64,000 bases of DNA from Desulfonatronum thiosulfatophilum (GCF_900104215.1 NZ_FMXO01000005.1:62001-126000); one strand, 5' to 3'. Shown: positions 42,130-51,742, counted from the stretch's first letter. The notes: generated by a model not told the origin, from the sequence alone. Numbers and translations: made by a program.

Positions 42130-42924
42130 GTGAAGAAGTTTCTCGGTATTTATCTCAAGAACGAGAAAGAGATAAATATCCTTCGTGAAGCAAATCGGAT
42201 TGTCTCCATTATTCTTGATGCACTGCAGGAAAAGATTTGTCCTGGTATTAAAACCCTGGAACTGGAAGAAATTGCCTTAACTTGGTGCTCAAGATTTGAC
42301 GTTAAACCGGCTTTTCTTGGATACCGTGGATTTCCTTATGCATTATGTTGTTCAGTGAACGATCAGGTTGTGCATGGGTTTCCTTCAGAGCGATACCTTG
42401 AAGAAGGCGATATTGTCAGTCTTGATTTTGGGATTATATATCAGGGTTTTTATGGCGATTCGGCGCGAACATTTCCTGTTGGAAACATTTCTCCAACCTC
42501 TCAGCAATTGATCGACGTTGCCCGAAATGCCCTGGATATCGGAATACGTTCAGCAGTCGTCGGGAATCAACTTTATGATATATCCCGTTCGATACAGAGT
42601 TATGTAGAGGGAGAAGGTTGTTCAGTCGTAAAACGATTTGTCGGACATGGAATCGGACGCAGTCTTCACGAGAAGCCTGAAATTCCGAATTTTGTACCTC
42701 AAAGGTACACCGATATTCCGTTAAAAACCGGAATGGTGCTTGCCATAGAGCCAATGGTTACCGCCGGTAGAGATGAAGTGGAAATTCTCCCTGATCGTTG
42801 GACAGCCATCACAAAGGATCGAAGTCTTGCCGCTCATTTTGAGCACACAATAGCCTTGACTTCTAACGGAACAGAAATCCTGAGCAGGAGTCACGCCGAA
42901 TACGGCCAAGGGAGAGATTCCTGA
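42130..42924 (+). CDS. map: Methionine aminopeptidase type I
   Basis: A 264-residue metallo-enzyme that removes the initiator methionine from nascent proteins. The five metal ligands are visible in context: SLDFG and GDSARTF (two Asp), GHGIGRSLHE (His), LAIEPMV (Glu) and HFEHTIAL (Glu). It starts with GTG 42130 two bases after secY, in the conserved secY-map order. No infA or adk gene accompanies it here. Confidence 0.95.
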   Translation: MKKFLGIYLKNEKEINILREANRIVSIILDALQEKICPGIKTLELEEIALTWCSRFDVKPAFLGYRGFPYALCCSVNDQVVHGFPSERYLEEGDIVSLDFGIIYQGFYGDSARTFPVGNISPTSQQLIDVARNALDIGIRSAVVGNQLYDISRSIQSYVEGEGCSVVKRFVGHGIGRSLHEKPEIPNFVPQRYTDIPLKTGMVLAIEPMVTAGRDEVEILPDRWTAITKDRSLAAHFEHTIALTSNGTEILSRSHAEYGQGRDS

Positions 42925-42939
42925 ACCATGATTAAGCTT

Positions 42940-42967
42940 TTGATTTAGCGGTAAGATTGATTATTAT
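42940..42967 (+). promoter_or_regulatory. Candidate promoter of the alpha operon
   Basis: TTGATT (42940-42945), a 16-base spacer and TATTAT (42962-42967) make a reasonable sigma-70 promoter in the 120-base gap between map and rpmJ, which would start a separate alpha-operon transcript. Confidence 0.4.
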
Positions 42968-43044
42968 GGCATTCTATGTGGTCGACCAACGTGATGATTC
43001 AAAGAATACTCAACACCTTCTGACGGAAATATGTGGAGCAAGCT

Positions 43045-43158
43045 ATGAAAGTTAAACCATCTGTGAAGAAAGTCTGCGACAAGTGTCAGATCATACGTCG
43101 CAATGGAATTTTACGGGTTATTTGCGAGAACCCCCGTCACAAGCAACGACAAGGATAA
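43045..43158 (+). CDS. rpmJ: Ribosomal protein L36, zinc-binding type
   Basis: A 37-residue protein: [14 protein letters not shown], a basic middle part, then [14 protein letters not shown]. The Cys, Cys, Cys and His zinc ligands are present, the C+ form. It is too short for most gene callers. It starts 121 bases after map and 10 bases before rpsM, the normal position at the spc-alpha junction. Confidence 0.97.
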   Translation: MKVKPSVKKVCDKCQIIRRNGILRVICENPRHKQRQG

Positions 43159-43168
43159 TGGAGGAAAC

Positions 43169-43540
43169 GTGGCACGAATTTCCGGGGTTGATTTACCCAA
43201 GAACAAGCGGATGGATATTGCCTTGACGTACATCTACGGCATAGGGCGAACAACTGCCTTAAAAGTCCTTGATGCCACAAGCATTGCTTGGACCAAAAAA
43301 ACCGATGATCTTACAGCTGACGAGGTCAACGACATTCGCAAAATTATCGAATCAAATTATAAAGTCGAAGGTGACTTGCGCCGGGACGTGACCAGCAACA
43401 TCAAGCGCCTTATGGATATCGGATGCTATCGGGGACTGCGTCATCGTAAAGGACTTCCCGTTCGCGGCCAGAGCACGCACGCCAATGCTAGAACACGCAA
43501 AGGACCACGTCGCTCTATCGTCGGCAAGAAGAAAAAATAA
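43169..43540 (+). CDS. rpsM: Ribosomal protein S13
   Basis: A 123-residue protein of the small-subunit head contacting tRNA and L5. It starts with GTG 43169, behind GGAGG (43160-43164); an upstream ATG at 43103 lies inside rpmJ and is not used. Motifs [29 protein letters not shown] and [18 protein letters not shown] are intact. Confidence 0.96.
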   Translation: MARISGVDLPKNKRMDIALTYIYGIGRTTALKVLDATSIAWTKKTDDLTADEVNDIRKIIESNYKVEGDLRRDVTSNIKRLMDIGCYRGLRHRKGLPVRGQSTHANARTRKGPRRSIVGKKKK

Positions 43541-43599
43541 TCTCGGCTTTTATATATTAACCCTTTTGAGAACATACTAGGGACAGGAGCGTAATCAGC

Positions 43600-43992
43600 A
43601 TGGCAAAACCTGCTCGTAAAGTCGGCAAGCGGAAAGAAAAAAAGAATATTCCATTAGGAATCGCTCATATCCAGGCCAGCTTCAACAATACCATTATTTC
43701 TTTCACCGATCAGAAAGGAAACGTCATAAGTTGGGCCAGTTCTGGAATGGCCGGCTTCAAAGGCTCACGCAAGAGCACTCCCTTTGCTGCGCAACTGGCA
43801 GCGGAAACAGCTGCACGCAAAGCACAAGAACAGGGTATGCGCACGGTCGGGGTTCTTGTTAAAGGACCAGGCTCCGGACGCGAAGCAGCCATGAGAGCGA
43901 TTAACAGGGTTGGTTTCCAAGTAACTTACATTCGGGATATCACGCCGATTCCGCATAATGGTTGCCGTCCCCCCAAACGAAGACGTGTTTAA
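43600..43992 (+). CDS. rpsK: Ribosomal protein S11
   Basis: A 130-residue platform protein that lines the E site near the mRNA. Conserved: [38 protein letters not shown] and [18 protein letters not shown] at the end. It lies between rpsM and rpsD. Confidence 0.98.
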   Translation: MAKPARKVGKRKEKKNIPLGIAHIQASFNNTIISFTDQKGNVISWASSGMAGFKGSRKSTPFAAQLAAETAARKAQEQGMRTVGVLVKGPGSGREAAMRAINRVGFQVTYIRDITPIPHNGCRPPKRRRV

Positions 43993-44017
43993 CCCAGATT
44001 AGGGGAGGTTATTGATT

Positions 44018-44644
44018 TTGGCCAGATATACAGACGCAAAGTGCCGCATATGCCGCCGGGAAGGTTCAAAACTTTTTTTGAAGGGCGATCGATGTTTTAC
44101 CGACAAATGTGCATATGAGCGACGTCCATATGCTCCCGGCGATCACGGGCGAGCACGCAAAAAATTTAGTGATTATGCTCTTCAGTTGCGGGAAAAACAA
44201 AAACTGCGTCGCACTTTCGGCGTTTTGGAAAAACCCTTCCGCAACTATTTTTACAAGGCCGACAAGCAGCGTGGCGTGACTGGAACAAACCTGCTGCTTC
44301 TCCTTGAAACACGTCTTGATAATGTCGTTTACAGAATGGGCTACGCCAATTCCAGGGATCAGGCCCGCCAATTAATTCGTCACGGCCACTTCACCTTGAA
44401 CGGACACAAGGTCAACATTCCTTCACTCCGAATGCGTATCGGCGACGAGATACTCGTCAAGGAAGCCAGTCGCAAGGTACCTGTTATTCAGGAAGCGCAG
44501 CAGGTTATTGCCCGTCGAGGCACTCCGCCCTGGCTTGAAGTTGACGGATCACAACACAAAGGCAAGTTGGTCGCCGTTCCGACACGCGAAGATATATCAT
44601 TTCAGATTAACGAACAGCTCATTGTCGAACTGTATTCAAAATAA
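44018..44644 (+). CDS. rpsD: Ribosomal protein S4, zinc-binding type
   Basis: A 208-residue primary 16S binder; in Escherichia coli it represses the alpha operon. The N-terminal part [18 protein letters not shown] with CAYERR gives four cysteines, the zinc-bound C+ form. The S4 domain ([40 protein letters not shown]) follows. TTG 44018 behind GGGGAGG was preferred over TTG 44012. Confidence 0.96.
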   Translation: MARYTDAKCRICRREGSKLFLKGDRCFTDKCAYERRPYAPGDHGRARKKFSDYALQLREKQKLRRTFGVLEKPFRNYFYKADKQRGVTGTNLLLLLETRLDNVVYRMGYANSRDQARQLIRHGHFTLNGHKVNIPSLRMRIGDEILVKEASRKVPVIQEAQQVIARRGTPPWLEVDGSQHKGKLVAVPTREDISFQINEQLIVELYSK

Positions 44645-44662
44645 TCTTTGCAGGTGTAAAGA

Positions 44663-45715
44663 ATGTTCATTCGAAAAGGCGACAAGTTACTCAATACCCG
44701 CAACTGGACGGAACTGGTCAGACCGGACCAGCTTGTCAAAGACAAGCGTTCGTCCTCCTCCTATGGAAAATTTGTTTGTGAGCCATTGGAGCGTGGTTTT
44801 GGGACAACCATTGGCAATGCTCTTCGGCGTGTGCTGCTTTCCTCAATGCAGGGAGCAGCCATTGTTGCCGTTCGCATAGAGGGTGTGCAGCACGAATTCA
44901 CGACCATTCCCGGCGTACTTGAAGATGTAACGGATATTGTTCTTAATCTGAAGCAAGTTCGACTGGCTATGACCACTGACGAACCCCAACGTCTTCAACT
45001 CTCAGCGAATACCAAGGGTCAAATCACTGCCTCGGCCATTCAGGAGAATCAACGGGTCAAGATTGTCAATCCAGACCAGATCATCGCTACGCTCACTGAT
45101 GACATCGACTTAAAGCTCGAATTAGAAGTGCGCATGGGGAAGGGATATGTACCGGCTGACCTTCATGAAGGTCTTGCTGAGGAAATCGGATTGATTGCTA
45201 TTGATTCAAGCTTCTCACCTGTCGTTAAGGCCGCGTATTCCGTCGAGCAGGCTCGGGTTGGTCAAATGACCAATTACGATAAATTGGTCATGGAGATCTG
45301 GACGGATGCTTCGGTCCGCCCTGATGAAGCCCTTGCGTATGCAGCAAAGATACTCAAAGACCAGTTGTCTGTCTTCATTACCTTTGACGACAGTGAGGAC
45401 GAACAGGGAACTTCAAGCCAAGCCCATCAAGATATTGATCCGTTGCTGTTCAAATCCATAGAAGATCTTGAACTGTCAGTACGGGCGACAAATTGCTTGA
45501 AAAGTGCCGGAATCGCTATTTTTGGCGAGCTTGTTCAGAAATCTGAACATGAAATTCTGGAGACTCGCAACTTTGGGCGCAAATCTCTTGAGGAAATTCG
45601 GCGCGTCGTCAATAAAATGGGTTTTGATTTTGGTACTGTCGTGCCCAATTTTGAAGAGAAATTTCAAGAATGGCTGAAGAAGGAAGAGAATAATGAGACA
45701 CAGGAAGAGCGGTAG
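44663..45715 (+). CDS. rpoA: RNA polymerase alpha subunit
   Basis: A 350-residue assembly platform of polymerase. The N-terminal domain has [20 protein letters not shown] and [20 protein letters not shown] for dimerisation; the C-terminal DNA- and activator-binding domain begins near residue 260 ([36 protein letters not shown]). It overlaps rplQ by 23 bases. Confidence 0.97.
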   Translation: MFIRKGDKLLNTRNWTELVRPDQLVKDKRSSSSYGKFVCEPLERGFGTTIGNALRRVLLSSMQGAAIVAVRIEGVQHEFTTIPGVLEDVTDIVLNLKQVRLAMTTDEPQRLQLSANTKGQITASAIQENQRVKIVNPDQIIATLTDDIDLKLELEVRMGKGYVPADLHEGLAEEIGLIAIDSSFSPVVKAAYSVEQARVGQMTNYDKLVMEIWTDASVRPDEALAYAAKILKDQLSVFITFDDSEDEQGTSSQAHQDIDPLLFKSIEDLELSVRATNCLKSAGIAIFGELVQKSEHEILETRNFGRKSLEEIRRVVNKMGFDFGTVVPNFEEKFQEWLKKEENNETQEER

Positions 45716-46124
45716 AAAATTCAACCGGACCCCGGCACATCGCAAAGCCATGTTCCGAAATATGGCCACTGCACTGATTACGCATGGTCGGATTCGAACA
45801 ACGGAAGCCAAGGCGAAAGAGTTACGCGGCGTCGTTGAAAAGCTTGTTACCACTGCCAAGCGCAATGATTTGCACTCTCGTCGACTGGTATACAAAGCTT
45901 TGGGCAGCCATACGATTGTCAAAAGATTATTTGATGAAATCGCTCCGTTGTATCAAGGTGTTCCAGGTGGATACACCCGAGTACTCAAGTTCGGCGACCC
46001 TCGTCCAGGAGATTGTGCACCATTGGCCATGATCGAATTCACCAAATATTCTGAAATTGGTGTCCCTGCCACGCAAGATACCGGGGGAGTTGATCAGACT
46101 GAGCCAGAAGCCTCCGACAAGTAG
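45693..46124 (+). CDS. rplQ: Ribosomal protein L17
   Basis: A 143-residue tunnel-exit protein that starts [20 protein letters not shown] and has the signature [18 protein letters not shown]. Its C-terminal tail after EFTKYSEI is slightly longer than in many members. It closes the ribosomal block, and an intrinsic terminator follows 11 bases after its stop. Confidence 0.97.
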   Translation: MRHRKSGRKFNRTPAHRKAMFRNMATALITHGRIRTTEAKAKELRGVVEKLVTTAKRNDLHSRRLVYKALGSHTIVKRLFDEIAPLYQGVPGGYTRVLKFGDPRPGDCAPLAMIEFTKYSEIGVPATQDTGGVDQTEPEASDK

Positions 46125-46135
46125 TAACTTACAAG

Positions 46136-46161
46136 GCAGAGCTTCGGCTCTGCTTTTTTTT
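46136..46161 (+). terminator. Intrinsic terminator of the alpha operon
   Basis: Stem GCAGAGC (46136-46142), tetraloop TTCG, GCTCTGC (46147-46153) followed by eight T. It ends the long ribosomal block. Confidence 0.92.
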
Positions 46162-46171
46162 GTACATACTT

Positions 46172-46186
46172 ATAGGTAAAACCTAT
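46172..46186 (+). promoter_or_regulatory. Palindromic operator ahead of the LysR gene
   Basis: The perfect palindrome ATAGGTAAAACCTAT lies 16 bases upstream of the LysR start. It contains the T-N11-A frame typical of LysR-family sites, which suggests autoregulation. Confidence 0.5.
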
Positions 46187-46202
46187 TAACTAGATGCAAT
46201 CT

Positions 46203-47120
46203 ATGGATATCCGACAGCTCAGGGCATTCAGCAAAGTTTACGAACGAAAAAGTTTTTCTAGAGCTGCCGAGGAACTTTTTTTATCTCAGCCCACCATCAG
46301 CGCTCATGTCGCCTCTTTGGAGCAATTCATGGAGGTTTCTTTTTTTGACAGGCTTGGACGTGGAATCCAGCCTACTCAGGCAGCTGATGTTCTATATCGC
46401 CATTGCAAGACAATCTTTGACGCTTTGGACCAGGCCGAGACGGAAATTCGTTTGCTCTCGAACAAGGTTTCCGGAGAATTGGTTCTGGGCGGCAGCACCA
46501 TTCCCGCAAACTACTTGATACCTTCATTGCTGAACAGTTTTTTGCTACGGTATCCGGATGTTTCCATTTCTTTAATTCAAGGTGATTCGCGAGAAATTGT
46601 GAATCAAATTCTTCTCGGTAATATCTCCATTGGGATAGTCGGTGCACGTGAAAATGTCCCGGAACTTGAATTCGTTGCCCTATTTGATGATTCTCTAATT
46701 GTTTTGGCGGCACCTGATTTTCTTCGGGCGTATGCACCACCATTTACACTTGACTGCATAACACGGATGCCATGGATTGTTCGGCAACCTGGTTCCGGAA
46801 CGCAGCTGGCCACAGAATCGGCACTGCAGGCAGCCGGTTTTTCTCCCAGGATGTTAAGGGTTCTCAGCGTGGTGGACAGCACGGAAGCGTTGCTGCGGTT
46901 TGTCCGGTGTGGCCTTGGAATCGCTGTAAGCTCGAAGCTAGCTGCACGTGATTATATCCAACGTGGTGAACTGGTTGCCCTTGATGTCCCGGAGTTGCAG
47001 TTCCATCGCAGTTTTTATGTTGTCCACAATCCTCAGCGTCATCAGTTTCCTGTAATCCGGTTTTTCCTCAATTATTTGATTGATACGGTATCGCAACCAG
47101 CTTCATTGCCGGTGAAGTGA
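46203..47120 (+). CDS. LysR-family regulator next to selD
   Basis: A 305-residue transcription factor. The winged helix-turn-helix covers residues 1-60 (MDIRQLRAFSKVYERKSFSRA, LFLSQPTISAHVASLE), followed by the periplasmic-binding-protein-like effector domain in two lobes (GELVLGGSTIPANYLIPSLL, PWIVRQPGSGTQLATE, CGLGIAVSSKLA). ATG 46203 is the usual LysR start; the open frame begins 9 bases earlier. It has a palindromic T-N11-A site just upstream. It is followed in the same direction by selD, and LysR genes beside selD are common in selenium-using anaerobes, so it may respond to selenium or sulfur status. The ligand is unknown. Confidence 0.88.
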   Translation: MDIRQLRAFSKVYERKSFSRAAEELFLSQPTISAHVASLEQFMEVSFFDRLGRGIQPTQAADVLYRHCKTIFDALDQAETEIRLLSNKVSGELVLGGSTIPANYLIPSLLNSFLLRYPDVSISLIQGDSREIVNQILLGNISIGIVGARENVPELEFVALFDDSLIVLAAPDFLRAYAPPFTLDCITRMPWIVRQPGSGTQLATESALQAAGFSPRMLRVLSVVDSTEALLRFVRCGLGIAVSSKLAARDYIQRGELVALDVPELQFHRSFYVVHNPQRHQFPVIRFFLNYLIDTVSQPASLPVK

Positions 47121-47446
47121 CACGCATTTCTTTCAGACAACTACCATACCGTAATTTGTGACAACAGCAACTTGTCTCGATGCTCTGATTTGCCGCTAGA
47201 ATGTGATTGGAGCAGGATTTTTGTATTTCGTGAAATCATATCGGAGAGTTGAAGCACCCGTTGCTTTCAAATCTGGCATATTAAACTGACACAGCCTTGA
47301 AGGCTATTGTGGCCGCGAAACAAGGCAAGCCTAACCGCTGACCAGTTTCTCTGGCACTGTAAAGCAACATGCTCGTCTCAGGAGAATTGAGCTGCTGCCC
47401 CACGGGATCGGTTTTAATGCCAACAACATGTAAGGGGAGTTTGATG
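47121..47446. other. Intergenic region LysR / selD
   Basis: No gene is seen in these 326 bases. The selD ribosome site AAGGGGAG lies at 47432-47439. I looked for a tRNA-Sec (TCA anticodon near 47255) but the stem does not fold. No second copy of the ATAGGT/ACCTAT palindrome was found. Confidence 0.55.
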
Positions 47447-48499
47447 ATGGCTTCTGGCACTGTGAATCTTGTACAAACCGTATCCGCCGCTGGTTGAGCC
47501 TCCAAATTATCTCCAGGGGACCTGGAGAGCATTCTGGACGGTCTGATCACCGGCCATGATGAACGGTTGATCTCAGGAACGGCAAATGCCGAGGATGCCG
47601 CTATTGTGCGCTTTCCGCCAGGCATGGCCCTGGTGCAAACGGTTGATTTCTTCACGCCCATTGTCAACAACCCGTACTGGTTCGGCCAAATTGCCGCCGC
47701 GAATTCCCTTTCGGATATTTATGCCATGGGGGGAGAACCGCTATGTGCAATGAACATTGTCTGTTTTCCCATCAAGACGATGTCCAAGGATATTCTCAAG
47801 GAGATATTACGTGGCGGTTTGAGCAAAATTCAGGAAGCCGGTGCGGTTTTAGCCGGCGGACACAGCGTGGAGGATCAGGAAATCAAATATGGATTGTCCG
47901 TTTCAGGGGTTGTCGCTGCGGACGGATTCGCAACCAATGGCGGTCTCCAATCCGACGACCGACTGATTCTGACGAAGCCTCTCGGATCCGGAGTTTTGGC
48001 TACAGGTCTCAAAGCTGGTCTCCCAGGTGCCGACAGCATGGAAGAACTGTTGCATCATTGGGCGGCCCGGCTAAACCGCATTGGCGGGAAAGTCATTGCT
48101 CAACTCGGCTTGAAAGGGGCCACGGACGTGACGGGGTTCGGCCTTGGCGGTCATCTTCTGGAAATGGCCAAAGCTTCCAACAAGTCCATCAAGCTGGATG
48201 TGGGTAATGTACCGATCATGGACAAAGCTCTTGAATTGGTGGACATGGGGATGCTCCCGGCGGGAAGCTTTGCAAACAAGAAATACTGCGCCAGTCAGGT
48301 CCATATTGAATCCAGCGTTGATCTCTTGCGTGCGGATTTGATGTTTGATGCTCAGACTTCCGGCGGCCTGGTGCTTGGCGTGCCTGAACATCGCTTGGCT
48401 GAAGCACGTGAATTGCTTTTGGAAGGCGGGGATAAGGCTGATGTCATTGGACAGGTTTTGCCCTATGAACCAGGATTACCCCGCTTGATCCTCAGCTAG
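47447..48499 (+). CDS. selD: Selenide, water dikinase with in-frame UGA (selenocysteine)
   Basis: A 350-residue enzyme that makes selenophosphate from selenide and ATP, the selenium donor for selenocysteine and selenouridine. The frame starts at ATG 47447 (AAGGGGAG, 7-base spacing), reads MASGTVNLVQTVSAAG, then TGA at 47495-47497 and ASKLSPGDLESIL. The UGA falls at residue 17, exactly where Cys17 of the Escherichia coli enzyme lies in its AGCGCK motif. After it come NAEDAAIVRF, TVDFFTPIVNNPYWFGQIAA, NSLSDIYAMGG and ATDVTGFGLGGH. A SECIS-like hairpin lies 13 bases past the UGA. Automatic callers would start the gene downstream at 47567 and lose the catalytic residue. A start at 47444 is also possible. 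Confidence 0.9.
47510..47528 (+). promoter_or_regulatory. Bacterial SECIS element candidate in selD
   Basis: A hairpin T-CTCCAG (47510-47516), loop GGGAC (47517-47521), CTGGAG-A (47522-47528), seven pairs in all, begins 13 bases after the UGA. Bacterial SECIS elements lie directly behind the UGA and have guanines in the apical loop, which this loop has. It would bind SelB. Confidence 0.7.
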
Positions 48500-48711
48500 G
48501 TTCCATTCGGGTGACAACTGCTGCGCAAGTGCCCACAAGACAGAAGCAGGTCTACGGTCGTTGCTGCTCCGTCATGCATAATCTGAGCCCAAAATGGAAA
48601 CCGACCTCACTTCATCCATCATATCGCCGACGTTTGCCGGCCGTGGCTTGAATAGTCGTAAAGTTGCGTTTCCCGCACAAGTCTAACTCGTTTTGAAGGA
48701 TTTCCCGTACA

Positions 48712-49998
48712 GTGACGGAAGTAATACGTATTTCAAGATCAGAGCACCCCATTTCTCGGAAAAACATTCACCCCGACGCCCTTAAGGTCATGTATCGTCT
48801 GGTGCGCAGAGGTTACATCGCCTATCTTGTGGGTGGCAGCGTGCGTGACCTTCTTCTTGGCCGGGTGCCCAAGGACTTCGATGTGAGCACGAATGCCACG
48901 CCGAATCAGATCAAAAAAGTATTTCGCAACTGTTTTTTGATTGGACGCCGGTTTCGCTTGGCACATATCAAGTTTAACGATCAGATCATCGAAACATCGA
49001 CTTTCCGGCGATGCCCGGAGCCAGAAGAAAACGGGAGCGATGAGTTGTATGTGTTCCGGGACAACTGTTATGGAACCCCGAATGAAGACGCACTACGCCG
49101 AGATTTCACCATAAACGCATTATTCTACGAGATTGGTAAATTCTCCATTATTGATCATGTCGGCGGCGTCAGCGACATTGAGAACCGCTTGATTCGTTGT
49201 ATCGGGGATCCAAATATCCGCTTTCGTGAAGATCCGGTGCGCATGATTCGAGCGATCCGTTTTGCCTCACGCCTTGATTTCAACATCGAACCGGCGACAT
49301 ACAATGCCATAACACGTCACTCCGCGGAGATTCGCAAGTCATCGCCGGCAAGGATCTTCGAAGAGCTGCAAAAGCTTTTCTCCTACGGCAGCGGCGAAAA
49401 ATCTGTTCGGCTGTTGTACAAAACAGGGCTTTTGCAAGAGTTGATGCCGGAAGTTTCGCAATACCTGGATCATGATCAGAGCCAGGATTCCATTTTGTGG
49501 TCTTGGTTACGGCACCTGGATGACCGCATCAAGGAGACGGGAAAGCTGGAAGTGGTTCTGATTTTCGCAACTCTGCTGTTTGTTCCCATCCAGCGCCTTG
49601 TCGCCGCGCGTTTCGCTGAATTCGAGGCTAAGGGCGAACGCGTTTCAGCCAACGAACTGCTGGCCGAACTCCTTGTGCCTGTTTGTGTACGGATCAGCAT
49701 GCCCCGGTGGATGTCGGCGCGGATGATCCAGATCATGACCAACCAATCGCGTTTTGTCCCGGATAAGCGCAAAAGATTCTCCAAACGCGGGTTCGCCGCC
49801 CAGGAAGGCTTTCCGGAAACCTTGGCATTGTATGAATTAGGGTTGCGCGTGGCCGGAGAGGATCTCAGTCGCAGTGAGCCCTGGAGAGCTCTGCGGAAAG
49901 AATCCGAAGCACAGCTGGCGCGGATCACGGCTGAAGGCGGGAATTCGGAACAAGTTCGGCAGCCGTATCGACGATCTTCAAGAAGAAGGCGACGATGA
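48712..49998 (+). CDS. pcnB: Poly(A) polymerase I
   Basis: A 428-residue nucleotidyltransferase of the poly(A) polymerase/CCA-enzyme family. The catalytic region has AYLVGGSVRDLLLGRVPKDF with the DFD metal aspartates, then RRDFTINALFYEI and GDPNIRFREDPVRMIRAIRF. The preceding HPISRKNIHPDALKVMYRL and the long basic C-terminus fit PcnB rather than a CCA-adding enzyme. It starts with GTG 48712. It adds 3' adenosines and marks RNA for decay. It lies alone between selD and the comEA-like gene. Confidence 0.85.
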   Translation: MTEVIRISRSEHPISRKNIHPDALKVMYRLVRRGYIAYLVGGSVRDLLLGRVPKDFDVSTNATPNQIKKVFRNCFLIGRRFRLAHIKFNDQIIETSTFRRCPEPEENGSDELYVFRDNCYGTPNEDALRRDFTINALFYEIGKFSIIDHVGGVSDIENRLIRCIGDPNIRFREDPVRMIRAIRFASRLDFNIEPATYNAITRHSAEIRKSSPARIFEELQKLFSYGSGEKSVRLLYKTGLLQELMPEVSQYLDHDQSQDSILWSWLRHLDDRIKETGKLEVVLIFATLLFVPIQRLVAARFAEFEAKGERVSANELLAELLVPVCVRISMPRWMSARMIQIMTNQSRFVPDKRKRFSKRGFAAQEGFPETLALYELGLRVAGEDLSRSEPWRALRKESEAQLARITAEGGNSEQVRQPYRRSSRRRRR

Positions 49999-50280
49999 CT
50001 GGTCTCGAACGGCAAGCCGGATCATTGCTATTGGCCGCAAATATTGTTGAGTGGGTACGGAAATTCCAGCTATGACTACAGCGACTCTTTTCGTGAAAAG
50101 GGGAAGAGTATTGAAGTTTCAGTTCAGTGATGCTTCATGGTTGCTTGAGCAGGTTGTAAAACTGAGCATGAAAAAATAGCATTCAGGGTATTGATTTTCT
50201 TTTTCCATGAATATAAACAGTCCGAAATGCTGCTGAAGCAGTGTCGGTTCGTAAACCCTAAACGCAAAGGAGGAGTAACT

Positions 50281-50571
50281 ATGTTATACACCTTGAAACG
50301 TGTGGTTGGGTTATGGCTTGGAGCCATGGCATTATGCCTGATCATGGGCACAACCATGGTGTACGCTGATGAAAAGGTCAACATCAACACAGCGCCGAGT
50401 GAAATTTTGCAGACGTTGCCCGGCATTGGACCCGCTCTGGCCGAGAGAATCATTGCCTACCGCGAGGCAACCCCTTTTGAAGAGAAAGAAGACATTCAGA
50501 AAGTCAGTGGTATTGGAGAAGCGACCTATAACAAATTGGAGGATCTGATCACAGTGGATGATCCTGCTTAA
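50281..50571 (+). CDS. Small secreted helix-hairpin-helix protein (ComEA-like)
   Basis: A 96-residue protein with a signal peptide (MLYTLKRVVGLWLGAMALCL, cleaved near VYA-DEK) and one ComEA-type double helix-hairpin-helix domain: VNINTAPSEILQTLPGIGPA, LAERIIAYRE, FEEKEDIQKVSGIGEATYNK. Such domains bind double-stranded DNA in the periplasm in competence systems, but stand-alone versions are widespread and of uncertain role. ATG 50281 has a very strong ribosome site AAAGGAGGAG. A bidirectional terminator follows. Confidence 0.88.
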   Translation: MLYTLKRVVGLWLGAMALCLIMGTTMVYADEKVNINTAPSEILQTLPGIGPALAERIIAYREATPFEEKEDIQKVSGIGEATYNKLEDLITVDDPA

Positions 50572-50593
50572 CGCTTCCTTGATACTGCATTAC

Positions 50594-50630
50594 AAAAAAG
50601 CCCGGATGAGTTGATCATCCGGGCTTTTTT
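50594..50630. terminator. Bidirectional intrinsic terminator
   Basis: Six A, stem GCCCGGATGA (50600-50609), loop GTTGA, TCATCCGGGC (50615-50624), six T. It works on both strands between the converging comEA-like and pyrophosphatase genes. Confidence 0.92.
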
Positions 50631-50648
50631 ATTGCGGGATTAGACGAA

Positions 50649-51572
50649 TCAGCCGGCAAAAGCCTTTTCGAAATTAGGCACGACCTGCTTTTTGCGGCTC
50701 ATCACGCCGTCGAGCCATACCTTGTGGCCTTCAGGAGCTTTTCCGAAGGCTTTCTGGACAACGGAAGGATCATCGGAAACGATAAGCATCTCTGTGCCTT
50801 CCTTCATGATGTCCGTAAGCAGCAGAAAAACGCTGTGGTTGCCTTTTTCGGCCTTGACCTTCTGGATGTCTTCATAAAGCGCGTCCTTGACGCTGTCCAG
50901 GAGGGAGAGATCGACGACTTCCAGCTGACCGATGCCGACCTTGGTGCCGCTCATGTTGAAGTCCTTGTAGTCACGGAAAACCAGTTCCCGGATTGGAGTG
51001 CCTTCAACCGCGGACTTAACCTTAAACATTTCCAGGCCCAGAGCCTTGGTATCGGAAACACCGGCAACCTTGGCCAGAGCATCGGCAACTTCCTCGTCCT
51101 TGGGAGTGCAAGTAGCGGACTTGAAAATAACCGTATCGCTGACGATGGCGCAGAGCATGATTCCGGCGATGCTTTTCGGAATCTCAACGCCGTAAAAATC
51201 GTACATGGCCTTGACCACAGTGCAGGTGCAGCCGACGGGCCAGATCCAGGCTTCAATAGGATTGGGAGTGGTCACGTCGCCAAGCTTGTGGTGGTCCACA
51301 ATGCCCAGGATTTCGGCCTTGGAAAGGTTGTCCAGGCTCTGGGACAAATCAGAGTGGTCAACCAGAAAGATCTTTTTGTCCGTGGCATCCGTCACGACTT
51401 CAGGAGCGCTGACGCCAAACTTGTCCAGGACAAATTTGGTTTCCGGGTTGAGTTCGCCTTGGGCAGCCGGCTTGGATTCAACGCCGAGCTTGCTCTTCAG
51501 GTCAGCAAGGGCGATAGCAGCGCATACCGAATCGGTATCGGGACTCTTGTGTCCTACAACGTAAACAGCCAT
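50649..51572 (-). CDS. ppaC: Manganese-dependent inorganic pyrophosphatase, family II
   Basis: A 307-residue cytoplasmic pyrophosphatase of the DHH superfamily. The N-terminal domain has GHKSPDTDSVCAAI, FLVDHSDLSQSL and the DHH motif VDHHKLGD; the DHHA2 domain ends with the substrate-binding SRKKQVVP. It pulls biosynthetic reactions forward and, in sulfate reducers, drives the ATP sulfurylase reaction by removing pyrophosphate. It stands alone on the minus strand. Confidence 0.95.
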   Translation of the reverse strand: MAVYVVGHKSPDTDSVCAAIALADLKSKLGVESKPAAQGELNPETKFVLDKFGVSAPEVVTDATDKKIFLVDHSDLSQSLDNLSKAEILGIVDHHKLGDVTTPNPIEAWIWPVGCTCTVVKAMYDFYGVEIPKSIAGIMLCAIVSDTVIFKSATCTPKDEEVADALAKVAGVSDTKALGLEMFKVKSAVEGTPIRELVFRDYKDFNMSGTKVGIGQLEVVDLSLLDSVKDALYEDIQKVKAEKGNHSVFLLLTDIMKEGTEMLIVSDDPSVVQKAFGKAPEGHKVWLDGVMSRKKQVVPNFEKAFAG

Positions 51573-51701
51573 TCACGACCTCCTCTGTTAAATACTTGTG
51601 GAATAGGGACTCTGGTCAATTAAAAAACAGATTGTGCTTTATAGCACGAAGCGCTAACGCTGCCAAGAGGCAGGATCTTTGCGACCTCGGCCAAGGCCGA
51701 T

Positions 51702-51742
51702 TTGCCTTGATTTGGAGCCTCGCAAGCTCCTTCGCCGGCTTT
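51702..51742. repeat. Dispersed short repeat, copy B
   Basis: Copy of the repeat also at 1287-1330 and 56422-56449; core GCCTCGCAAGCTCCTTCGCC followed by GGCTT. It lies in the spacer between the cheB stop and the ppaC start. Confidence 0.45.

Noticed and set aside
47240-47290. Possible tRNA-Sec because of a TTTCAAA stretch
   Set aside because: The bases on both sides do not pair into an anticodon stem and no acceptor stem was found.
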